64,000 nt of DNA from Sphingopyxis sp. LC363. Lineage in GTDB: Bacteria; Pseudomonadota; Alphaproteobacteria; Sphingomonadales; Sphingomonadaceae. The stretch covers positions 124,001 to 188,000 of the forward strand of contig NZ_JNFC01000012.1 of assembly GCF_000756385.1 (NCBI RefSeq). Reading direction: 5' to 3'. Positions within the stretch are counted from its first letter, which is position 1. The number at the start of each line of letters is the position of its first letter. Positions 38,139 through 45,412 of this stretch are shown here, piece by piece. The translations under genes and the position numbers were made by a program. The notes under the pieces were generated by a model. The model was given only the letters and a program-made list of their open reading frames with translations, did no database searches and was not told the origin of the DNA.

Positions 38139-38924
38139 ATGAGCATTGCCCTTTCCGATTATGAAACCGCCGCCAAATATGACGGCGACTATTCCGACGA
38201 TCTCGGGGAGCTCGAGGATCGGCTCGAACGGCTCCAGGCCGCGCATATCATCCACGGCCAGCGCAGCATTATCATGTTCGAAGGCTGGGATGCGGCGGGG
38301 AAGGGCGGGATCATCCAGCGGCTGACCGCGTCGCTTGACCCGCGCTTTTTCGAGGTCTGGCCGATCGGCGCACCGACCGACGAGGAAAAGGCGCGCCATT
38401 TCCTCTGGCGCTTCTGGAAACGCCTGCCCGGCAATCGCGAAATTTCGATCTTTGACCGCAGCTGGTACGGCCGCGTCCTCGTCGAGCGTGTCGAAGGCTT
38501 CGCGAGCGAGGCCGAATGGCGCAAGGGCTATGACGAGATCAACGAGTTCGAAGCGCAACTGACCGGCAGCGCGACCAATCTCGTCAAGCTGTTCGTCCAT
38601 ATCACGCAGGAGGAGCAGGACGAGCGTTTCGCCGCGCGCCTCGACGACCCGTGGAAGCGCTGGAAGACCGGAATCGAAGATTATCGCAACCGGTCGAAAC
38701 GCAAGGACTATCTCGCCGCGATCGAAGAAATGTTTGCGCAGACAAGCACGCGCTGGGCGCCGTGGAAGGTGATCGACGGCAACAACAAGAAGGCCGCGCG
38801 TATCGCGGCGCTGACCCACATTGTCGAAACGCTCGAGGCGGCGGTGCCGATGACGCCGCCCGACCGCGATCCGGCGGTCGTCAAACTCGCGGCGAAAGCG
38901 TTTGGGTACAAGCCCAAAGACTAG
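38139..38924 (+). CDS. Polyphosphate kinase 2 (PPK2) family phosphotransferase
   Basis: This 261-residue protein has a P-loop kinase fold with Walker A GWDAAGKGG (49-57) and Walker B DRSWYGR (106-112), a lid region rich in arginine and lysine (KRWKTGIEDYRNRSKRKDY), and a C-terminal W-x-P-W motif (RWAPWKVIDGNNK). PPK2 enzymes move phosphate between polyphosphate and nucleoside mono- or diphosphates. Whether ADP, GDP or AMP is the acceptor is not clear. It is 6 kb from ppk-ppx, so the region encodes three polyphosphate enzymes. Confidence 0.92.
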   Translation: MSIALSDYETAAKYDGDYSDDLGELEDRLERLQAAHIIHGQRSIIMFEGWDAAGKGGIIQRLTASLDPRFFEVWPIGAPTDEEKARHFLWRFWKRLPGNREISIFDRSWYGRVLVERVEGFASEAEWRKGYDEINEFEAQLTGSATNLVKLFVHITQEEQDERFAARLDDPWKRWKTGIEDYRNRSKRKDYLAAIEEMFAQTSTRWAPWKVIDGNNKKAARIAALTHIVETLEAAVPMTPPDRDPAVVKLAAKAFGYKPKD

Positions 38925-38979
38925 GTTTTTCGGCCCGCTCGGCTAGCAATTCCGGCCCTCCGCCGCTACATGGGATGGA

Positions 38980-39516
38980 ATGAGCCGCGCCAAGAGATCC
39001 GACGACTGGGGTTTTCCCCGCTGGCGCGCCTATGGCTCGTCGCGCGAGACGCAGAAGGTGCGCCTGTGCGACCGGCATGGCTGCACCAACCCCGGCAATT
39101 GCCCCGCGCCCAAATCGCCGAACAGCCCCGAACGCTGGTATTTCTGCGAAGCGCACGCTGCCGAATATAATCGCGGCTGGGACTATTTCGCCGGCCTTTC
39201 GGCCGAGGACGCCGCGGCGCGCGCCGCCGAGGAGGCGCAGGGTGCACGCAGCTATGCCCGTGCGCAGCATTATGCGTGGGGCGGATCGGGCGACGGCAGC
39301 CGCAGCGCCGACGAAATGCGCGCGCTCGAAATCCTCGACCTCGAGCCCGATGCCGATTTCGAGGCAACGAAAAAGGCGTGGCGCAATCTTGCCAAGGAAT
39401 GCCACCCCGACGTCAAGCCCGGCGACGCCGAGGCCGCAAAGCGCTTCGCGGCGGGGCAGGCGGCGTTCGAAGTGCTCAAACAGGCCGAAGAGCGCAAGAG
39501 CTGGAAGCCGGCCTAG
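38980..39516 (+). CDS. J-domain protein with N-terminal cysteine cluster
   Basis: This 178-residue protein has a C-terminal J-domain (ALEILDLEPDADFEATKKAW) with the HPD tripeptide at 142-144, so it should stimulate an Hsp70 such as DnaK. The N-terminal 60 residues contain Cys30, Cys35, Cys41 and Cys56 (CDRHGCTNPGNC and FCEAH) plus histidines, which could bind zinc. The middle is alanine-rich and helical. Having the J-domain at the C-terminus is the reverse of classic DnaJ. Proteins of this layout are common in alphaproteobacteria. The client is unknown. Confidence 0.85.
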   Translation: MSRAKRSDDWGFPRWRAYGSSRETQKVRLCDRHGCTNPGNCPAPKSPNSPERWYFCEAHAAEYNRGWDYFAGLSAEDAAARAAEEAQGARSYARAQHYAWGGSGDGSRSADEMRALEILDLEPDADFEATKKAWRNLAKECHPDVKPGDAEAAKRFAAGQAAFEVLKQAEERKSWKPA

Positions 39517-39571
39517 CGGCGATCCGGTTGAGGCGTGGCTGTTGGCGGCCGGTTGCTGACCCACCCATAAT

Positions 39572-39643
39572 CGTCACCCCGGACTTGATCCGGGGTCCAT
39601 GACTCCGGCGCCGCGGTGGATCCCGATCAAGTCCGGGATGACG
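39572..39643. repeat. Two-hairpin intergenic repeat, family B (copy 2)
   Basis: This 72-bp element begins CGTCACCCCGGACTTGATC, with a CCCCGGA..TCCGGGG hairpin. It ends with a second hairpin (TCCCG..CGGGA) and GGGATGACG. It lies between the J-domain gene and mtgA, whose 3' ends face each other, and may aid transcription termination. Confidence 0.85.
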
Positions 39644-39672
39644 AATGACTGGAAACCACCCCGGCGAAACCG

Positions 39673-40380
39673 CTATTTATAAACGCACGCATCCAGCCCG
39701 TCGCGCCGCACCACGCCGATACGCGCGGTGATCGTGTTGCCGTAACGCCGCGTGAAGCCCGACGGGCTGATCGCCTCGCGCTTCTTGGGCAGCGGCAGGA
39801 TCGCCGCGATCCGCGCCGCCTCGCGCGGAGTCAGCTTGGCCGCGCCATGCTTGAAATAGCGCTGCGCGCCCGCCTCGACGCCATAGGTGCCGATGCCCGT
39901 CTCGGCGACGTTGAGGTAAACCTCCATGATCCGCCTTTTGCCCCAGATCGTCTCGATCAGGAAGGTGAACCACACTTCGGGTACCTTGCGGACATAGCGC
40001 GTCCACCCGCTGCCCTGCCACAGGAAGACATTCTTCGCGGTCTGCTGGCTGACCGTCGATCCGCCGCGCAGCTTCTTGCCCTTGGCGTTGCGCTCGATCG
40101 CCTCTTCGATCGCGTCGCGGTCGAAGCCCTTATGGCTGCAGAATTTGCCGTCCTCGGCCGCGATCACCGCGCGCACCATGTTGCGGTCGATGTTCGACAG
40201 GCTTTCCCAATCCTTGGTGATGCCGTTGCTGTCGAGCAGCATTGTCAGCGTCACAGGCGGCGGCACGACGACGTAGACGAGCACCCACACGACCGAGATG
40301 ACGACGAACCAGAGCAGCCATTTGAACGGACGGAGATACCAGGGGAGCTTGCGCTTCTTCGCGCGGGAGGAGGTTGCCAT
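39673..40380 (-). CDS. mtgA: Monofunctional biosynthetic peptidoglycan transglycosylase
   Basis: This 235-residue membrane-anchored glycosyltransferase family 51 enzyme polymerises lipid II into glycan strands. After a basic N-terminus and one membrane helix (LLWFVVISVVWVLVYVVV) come the GT51 motifs: AVIAAEDGKFCSHKGFD with the catalytic glutamate, RGGSTVSQQTAKNVFL, and KRRIMEVYLNVAE. There is no transpeptidase domain. It diverges from the outer-membrane protein gene at 40472. Confidence 0.96.
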   Translation of the reverse strand: MATSSRAKKRKLPWYLRPFKWLLWFVVISVVWVLVYVVVPPPVTLTMLLDSNGITKDWESLSNIDRNMVRAVIAAEDGKFCSHKGFDRDAIEEAIERNAKGKKLRGGSTVSQQTAKNVFLWQGSGWTRYVRKVPEVWFTFLIETIWGKRRIMEVYLNVAETGIGTYGVEAGAQRYFKHGAAKLTPREAARIAAILPLPKKREAISPSGFTRRYGNTITARIGVVRRDGLDACVYK

Positions 40381-40471
40381 GGCGGCAAATTAACCGCTTG
40401 CCGTTTCGAGGCAAGCGGGCTTGATAGGTCGATCGGGTTTCGGAAAGAAAAGCGACGAAAGAGAGGCTCCG

Positions 40472-41272
40472 ATGCCACTTCGATCCGTCCTGCTCGTCGC
40501 TGCGCTCACTTTCACCGTGCCGGCGCTCGGGCAAGATGGGCGCCGCGATCTTTGCCCCGACCGGCCGGGGCTGGGGACGCCCGCCTGCACACTCGATTCG
40601 GGCGCAACGATGCTTGAGACCGGGATCGCCGACTGGACGCTCGACCGCGATGCCGACAGCCGCACCGACAGCTTCGCCTTCGGCGGCGCGCTGCTCCGCA
40701 CGGGACTTACGCCGTCGCTCGAAGCCCAGATAGGCTGGACGATGCTCGGCCATGTGCGCGAGCGCGACCGGCCGACCGGCGATGTTGCGCGATGGACGCG
40801 AACCGGCGACGTCACGCTCGCGCTGCGCCAGAATCTCATCAATCCCGACAGCTCGGGCTTCTCGGCCGCGCTGATGCCTTACGCCACGCTGGCGGTGGGC
40901 GGGGAGGGAGTCGGGGCGGGCGACTGGGGCGCGGGGCTGATCGTGCCGGTCAGTTTCGAACTCGGCGCGATTTCGCTCGGGCTCTCGCCGCATGTCGATG
41001 CGGCGGTCGATGCCGATGGCGACGGGCGCCACCTCGCCTATGGATCGGTCGCCGGCCTGGGGTTCGCCCTGTCGGACGAGGTGTCGGCGACGGCCGAACT
41101 GTCGCTGACCCGCGACCGCGATCCCGGCGGGCATGCGACCGAGGCTCTGGCCGGTCTGTCGCTGGGATGGGAGTCCGGCGCCGACAGCCAATGGGACATG
41201 GGCGTCAATGCCGGGCTCAATCGTAACAGCGCCGACATTCAGCTCTACGCGGGCTACGCCCGGCGTTTCTGA
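40472..41272 (+). CDS. Outer-membrane beta-barrel protein, phenol-degradation MetA-like/transporter family
   Basis: This 266-residue protein has a signal peptide (VLLVAALTFTVPALG) and a body of alternating beta strands ending in aromatic-rich AGYARRF, as in outer-membrane barrels. The DRPGLGTPACTLDSGATMLETG and TGLTPSLEAQIGW segments resemble the family annotated as 'putative MetA-pathway of phenol degradation' or simply 'transporter'. GAGAGG precedes ATG 40472. The substrate is unknown. Confidence 0.72.
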   Translation: MPLRSVLLVAALTFTVPALGQDGRRDLCPDRPGLGTPACTLDSGATMLETGIADWTLDRDADSRTDSFAFGGALLRTGLTPSLEAQIGWTMLGHVRERDRPTGDVARWTRTGDVTLALRQNLINPDSSGFSAALMPYATLAVGGEGVGAGDWGAGLIVPVSFELGAISLGLSPHVDAAVDADGDGRHLAYGSVAGLGFALSDEVSATAELSLTRDRDPGGHATEALAGLSLGWESGADSQWDMGVNAGLNRNSADIQLYAGYARRF

Positions 41273-41276
41273 GCAG

Positions 41277-42179
41277 TCAGGCCCCGACGAGGCGCCGGTC
41301 GCCCGCGAGCTTGAGCATCGCCTTTTGCAGCTTTTCGAACGCACGCACCTCGATCTGGCGGACGCGCTCGCGGCTGACGTCATAGACTTGGCTCAAATCC
41401 TCGAGCGTCTTGGGGTCGTCGGTCAGGCGGCGCTCGGTCAGAATGTGGCGCTCGCGTTCGTTGAGCGTCTCGAGCGCCTCGTTGAGCAGCGCATGCCGCA
41501 CGTCGCGTTCCTGCGCTTCGGCGACGCGTTCGTCCTGCAGCGGGCCTTCGTCGCCGAGCAGATCCTGCCACTGGCTGTCGCCATCCTCGCCCATGGGCAC
41601 GTTGAGCGAGGTGTCGCCGCCCATCGCCATGCGGCGGTTCATGCTGACGACCTCGTCCTCGGTCACGCCAAGGTCGGTCGCGATCTTGGCGACATGCTCG
41701 GGCGACAGGTCGCCGTCCTCGAAGGCTTCGAGATTGTTCTTCATCCGGCGGAGGTTGAAGAACAGCTTCTTCTGCGCCGCGGTGGTGCCCATCTTGACGA
41801 GGCTCCACGAGCGGAGGATGAATTCCTGGATCGAGGCGCGGATCCACCACATCGCATAGGTCGCGAGGCGGAAGCCGCGTTCGGGGTCGAACTTCTTCAC
41901 GCCCTGCATCAATCCGATATTGCCTTCGCTGATCAACTCGCTGACCGGCAGGCCATAGCCGCGATAACCCATCGCGATCTTCGCGACGAGGCGGAGGTGC
42001 GAGGTGACGAGTTGCGCCGCCGCCTCGCTGTCTTCATGCTCCTGAAAACGCTTGGCGAGCATATATTCCTGCTCGGGCGTCAGAAGCGGAAATTTGCGGA
42101 TTTCGGCCAGATAGCGGTTCAGGCTCGCCTCACCGCCGAGCGCGGGCACCACTGCCGGAACGTTGCTTTTGTTAGCCAT
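41277..42179 (-). CDS. rpoH: RNA polymerase sigma-32 (heat shock) factor
   Basis: This 300-residue alternative sigma factor directs heat-shock transcription. Region 2 includes LISEGNIGLMQGVKKFDPERGFRLATYAMWWIRA. The diagnostic RpoH box QKKLFFNLRRMK is present at about 134-145. Region 4 shows TLEDLSQVYDVSRERVRQIEVRA. I chose the ATG at 42179 (MANKSNVPAV), which has AGGGAAG upstream and a good promoter 22 nt further up. An upstream ATG at 42236 would place that promoter inside the gene. Confidence 0.95.
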   Translation of the reverse strand: MANKSNVPAVVPALGGEASLNRYLAEIRKFPLLTPEQEYMLAKRFQEHEDSEAAAQLVTSHLRLVAKIAMGYRGYGLPVSELISEGNIGLMQGVKKFDPERGFRLATYAMWWIRASIQEFILRSWSLVKMGTTAAQKKLFFNLRRMKNNLEAFEDGDLSPEHVAKIATDLGVTEDEVVSMNRRMAMGGDTSLNVPMGEDGDSQWQDLLGDEGPLQDERVAEAQERDVRHALLNEALETLNERERHILTERRLTDDPKTLEDLSQVYDVSRERVRQIEVRAFEKLQKAMLKLAGDRRLVGA

Positions 42180-42207
42180 AGCGTCTTCCCTAAAATTCCA
42201 GAGGAGA

Positions 42208-42236
42208 GATATGCCGCGGTTGACATCCACGGTCAA
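42208..42236 (-). promoter_or_regulatory. rpoH: Promoter of rpoH
   Basis: On the minus strand TTGACC (42236-42231) and CATATC (42213-42208) are separated by exactly 17 nt, a good sigma-70-type match. Transcription would begin near 42201, leaving a short leader with AGGGAAG before the ATG at 42179. Confidence 0.7.
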
Positions 42237-42256
42237 AATAGATTTTCATTCGAAAC

Positions 42257-43213
42257 CTAAACGCGCAATTCATCGATCAGTTCCCGCATGTCCGCTGGGA
42301 GTTCGCTGTCGAGCGCGATCCTGTTACCGGTCACCGGATGAATAAAGCCCAAATGGGCCGCGTGCAATGCCTGCCGCGCGAAATGCCGCGCTTTCAGCAC
42401 CTCCGACAGCGGCTTTTTGGCCCGGCCATAGACCGGATCGCCGACGAGCGGATGGCCGATATGCGCCATATGGACGCGCACCTGGTGGGTGCGCCCGGTT
42501 TCGAGCCGGCATTCGACGAGCGTCGCGTTCTTCAGCGGTTCGACCGTCCGGTAATGGGTGACCGCACGCTTGCCGCGTCCTTCGGCGACCACCGCCATTT
42601 TCTTGCGGTGGGTAGCAGACCGGCCGAGCGCGGCATCGACGGTGCCGTTCGCGGGCATCGGGCGCCCGGTCGCGATCGCGAGGTAGCGGCGGTCGATGCT
42701 GTGCGCGGCGAATTGCTTCGCGAGCCCTTCGTGCGCCTTGTCGTGCTTGGCGGCGACGATCAGCCCGCTCGTGTCCTTGTCGATCCGGTGGACGATCCCC
42801 GGGCGCGCGACACCGCCGATTCCCGACAATTGCCCCGCGCAATGATGGAGCAGCGCATTGACCATCGTGCCGTCGAGATTGCCCGCGGCGGGATGGACGA
42901 CCATCCCGGCGGGCTTGTCGATGACGATCAGATGCTCGTCCTCGAACGCGATGACAAGGTCCATGTCCTGCGCGACGTTATGCGCGGGCTTCGCGGCGGG
43001 CAGGCGAACCTCGATCGTCGCGGGCGCAGCGGCTTTGGCCGACGGGTCCCACAAGATCGTGCCGCTCGCATCGGCAACGCGGCCGCCCTTGATCAGCGTC
43101 TTCAACCGCTCGCGCGAAAGGGATGGGAGCGCTTCGGCGAGCGCCCGGTCGAGCCGCAACCCGGCCGCGCGATCCTGAAGCGTCACGGTAAGTATCTCGT
43201 CGTCCCCCAACAT
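42257..43213 (-). CDS. rluD: RluD-family 23S rRNA pseudouridine synthase
   Basis: This 318-residue enzyme has an N-terminal S4 RNA-binding domain (RLDRALAEALPSLSRERLKTLIKGGRV region) and the RluA/RluD catalytic domain. The active-site aspartate is in HRIDKDTSGL (about residue 144), with LETGRTHQVRVHMAHIGHPLVGD following. RluD modifies U1911, U1915 and U1917 in helix 69 of 23S rRNA. Other RluA-type targets cannot be excluded. It is followed by rpoH on the same strand. Confidence 0.93.
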   Translation of the reverse strand: MLGDDEILTVTLQDRAAGLRLDRALAEALPSLSRERLKTLIKGGRVADASGTILWDPSAKAAAPATIEVRLPAAKPAHNVAQDMDLVIAFEDEHLIVIDKPAGMVVHPAAGNLDGTMVNALLHHCAGQLSGIGGVARPGIVHRIDKDTSGLIVAAKHDKAHEGLAKQFAAHSIDRRYLAIATGRPMPANGTVDAALGRSATHRKKMAVVAEGRGKRAVTHYRTVEPLKNATLVECRLETGRTHQVRVHMAHIGHPLVGDPVYGRAKKPLSEVLKARHFARQALHAAHLGFIHPVTGNRIALDSELPADMRELIDELRV

Positions 43214-43384
43214 CGCTGGGGATATGGGGCCGGGGCACCGATTTTCAAGGGGCGGAGGCGCGCGCCCGATGACGGCGAGTGAGGTGAATGGACCAGGAAC
43301 CAGCTTGCCCTCGCGCCTATCCCTGCCCTAGGAGCGATCCACGCCGGAAATATCCGGCCACTGCGCTGGGGAGCCTGTTCATCC

Positions 43385-44026
43385 ATGTCCGACGATCGCG
43401 TCGATTTCGCCTCGATGCTGGCTTCGCGCCTGTGTCACGACCTCTTGAGCCCGGTCGGCGCCTTCGCCAACGGCCTCGAACTGCTCGCCGACGAAAAAGA
43501 CCCCGACATGCGGGCGCGCTGCATCGAATTGCTCGAGCAGAGCGCGCGCACCTCGGCGAACAAGCTCAAATTCTTTCGCCTTGCCTTCGGTTCGGCGGGC
43601 GGCTTCGGCGAACTCGTGCCGGCCGATGAAGCCAAATCGGCAATCCAGGGCATCATTGGCGACCGCGCGATCGAGCTTAACTGGATGATCGGCAGCGATC
43701 CGCTGCCCAAGCCGGCGGTCAAGATCATCCTCAACCTCGCGCTGCTGCTCGTCGATGCGCTGGTGCGCGGCGGCCGGCTCGATATCGGCTGCGAAAAGCA
43801 GGCGGAAGGCATCGAAATCGCGCTGCACGTAGAGGCCGAGCGGATTTTCCTCGATGCCGATGTCGAACGCATCCTCGCCGAAGGCGAAGGCGCAACCGCC
43901 ATGACCTCGCGCACCGCGCCCGCGGTACTGGTGCAGGCGGTCGCGCGGCAGAGCGACGGCACTGTGATGCTGGCGCGCGAGACGCCGACCTCGCTGCTCG
44001 TCGGCGCGGTACTTAGAGGGCGCTGA
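43385..44026 (+). CDS. chpT: Histidine phosphotransferase ChpT
   Basis: This 213-residue protein matches ChpT, which passes phosphate from CckA to the response regulators CtrA and CpdR in alphaproteobacteria. The phosphorylated histidine is His18 in ASRLCHDLLSPVGAFANG, followed by a long helical hairpin (CIELLEQSARTSANKLKFFRLAFGSAG) that makes the dimer. The C-terminal half is a degenerate histidine-kinase ATPase-like domain without ATP-binding boxes, as expected. Its partner CckA is encoded in this window at 59469. Confidence 0.9.
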   Translation: MSDDRVDFASMLASRLCHDLLSPVGAFANGLELLADEKDPDMRARCIELLEQSARTSANKLKFFRLAFGSAGGFGELVPADEAKSAIQGIIGDRAIELNWMIGSDPLPKPAVKIILNLALLLVDALVRGGRLDIGCEKQAEGIEIALHVEAERIFLDADVERILAEGEGATAMTSRTAPAVLVQAVARQSDGTVMLARETPTSLLVGAVLRGR

Positions 44027-44047
44027 CGGCCTTCTCCCGCGACGGCG

Positions 44048-44656
44048 TCACCCGGCGGGGGCTGACGATCGGCTGCCTGTTGTCGGCACAACCAGCTCGA
44101 CCCGCCGGTTCTTTGCGCGCCCGGCGGAATCATCGCCGCCCGCGGCACTTTCGTTGGGCGCGATCGGCGCGGTTTCGCCCCGGCCCGACACCAGAAACTC
44201 GCGCTGGCGAACGCCGACCTGCTCGCGAAGCCAATCCGCGACGGTCTTCGCGCGCGCTTCGGAAAGCCTCTGGTTGTAGGCTTCATCGCCCTTGCTGTCG
44301 GTATGTCCGATCACCCGGATCGCCCCGGACGGGCTGCGGCGGATCATCTCGGTCGCCTTGCGCAGTTCCACCTCGGCCGCAGGGGTCAGCACGGCCTTGT
44401 CATATTCGAACAGCGCGTCGGCGGGCAGGTCGATGATCGTGCCCATGTCGGTGACCCGCGTCCGAAGCCCGCTGACCGCGCCCGTGAGCGGGCTGACTTT
44501 TGCGCTCAGGCTCGGGCCAGCCGGCGGTGGGGCCGGGTCGGCGGCAGCCGGCGTCGCGGTCGGGCTTTCGTCCTCGTTGGCGGCATCGGCCGGGGCGTTC
44601 GCCGAACAGCCACCGATCGAAGCGGCGGCGGCGACGGACAGAAGCGCCCGCTTCAT
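44048..44656 (-). CDS. OmpA-domain lipoprotein
   Basis: This 202-residue protein has a lipobox (ASIGGC) after a short hydrophobic segment, a low-complexity Ala/Pro linker, and a C-terminal OmpA domain. The domain shows GHTDSKGDEAYNQRLSEARA and the arginine-containing AKNRRVELVV, which bind peptidoglycan. It would tether the outer membrane to the cell wall, as Pal does, although no tol genes are adjacent. Its ATG overlaps the stop of the upstream lipoprotein by 4 nt. Confidence 0.87.
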   Translation of the reverse strand: MKRALLSVAAAASIGGCSANAPADAANEDESPTATPAAADPAPPPAGPSLSAKVSPLTGAVSGLRTRVTDMGTIIDLPADALFEYDKAVLTPAAEVELRKATEMIRRSPSGAIRVIGHTDSKGDEAYNQRLSEARAKTVADWLREQVGVRQREFLVSGRGETAPIAPNESAAGGDDSAGRAKNRRVELVVPTTGSRSSAPAG

Positions 44657-45210
44657 CGCTGGACGGAAATGCCGTCGAAGGGCGCGACCCCGGGAAGATT
44701 GATCGAAACCGTGGGGCTGGTGGCCGGCGGCGCCGGAAATTTGGCCCACATCACGCCGGGCTTGGAGGTGCAATCGACCATCATATTGTCGTTATCAGGG
44801 CTGCTGCTGCGGCTGAGGTTCGACACCATCGCATTGCCTTCATTGTCCTTCAGCACGCCAATGCGCTGCGACGTGGCATCGTCGATCACGCTGACCTGGG
44901 CGACGCGGATCGTTTCGCGATTATATCGCTCGGGGCTCGAGCAACGCAGGGTGACCGTCAGGATATCGCCCGTGACCTTGACCGAAAGCAGGTCGACCTG
45001 CGAACCGTCGGGGCCGGGCTGCGACTGGATGACCGTCGCCGCGGGCATCGGCGTGACCGGCGGGGTTCCCGTTTCGGCTTTGGCCTCCTCGCGCACGACA
45101 CCGCCGGTGGAGGTGTTCGTCGTGCCGTCTTGCGCCTGCTCTTCCTTCGTCGTGCACGCAGTCAGCACCAGCGCCGCCGCACCTGTCAGCGCAAATATCT
45201 TCAATCGCAT
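44653..45210 (-). CDS. Hypothetical lipoprotein
   Basis: This 185-residue protein has a clear lipoprotein signal (MRLKIFALTGAAALVLTAC) followed by a Thr/Glu-rich linker and a compact domain with a possible disulphide between Cys in TLRCSSPERYN and VDCTSKPGV. I do not recognise the domain. GGAGG precedes ATG 45210 at good spacing. The 4-nt overlap with the OmpA lipoprotein suggests a functional pair in the envelope. Confidence 0.75.
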   Translation of the reverse strand: MRLKIFALTGAAALVLTACTTKEEQAQDGTTNTSTGGVVREEAKAETGTPPVTPMPAATVIQSQPGPDGSQVDLLSVKVTGDILTVTLRCSSPERYNRETIRVAQVSVIDDATSQRIGVLKDNEGNAMVSNLSRSSSPDNDNMMVDCTSKPGVMWAKFPAPPATSPTVSINLPGVAPFDGISVQR

Positions 45211-45346
45211 GAAATTCCTCCCGGTCAGCTCGTGCCCGAATACGCGCAGCCGCGGGCAGGGTTCCCCCGCATTGCCCGCCGATCGCGCCGAGCGGTCGCG
45301 AAACAATGGTTTGCCCCCTCGCTTTCCCGTCGCCGGGCAGGCCAAG

Positions 45347-45363
45347 TAAAGCCAACCTTAACC
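45347..45363 (+). promoter_or_regulatory. Candidate CtrA-binding site upstream of cheA
   Basis: TAAA-N7-TTAACC fits the alphaproteobacterial CtrA box TTAA-N7-TTAAC with one mismatch, and the right half reads TTAACCAT. It lies 50-66 nt before the preferred cheA start, a promoter-proximal position. The call rests on a visual match to a short motif. Confidence 0.4.
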
Positions 45364-45412
45364 ATTGTCGGCCATGGTGAAGCCTCAGTTTTTGGGGCGC
45401 ACCGGTACGGCG

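Noticed and set aside
40385..40396. TTAACC near the mtgA/outer-membrane protein junction as a CtrA site
   Set aside because: Only one half-site is present and there is no second TTAA at the required spacing.
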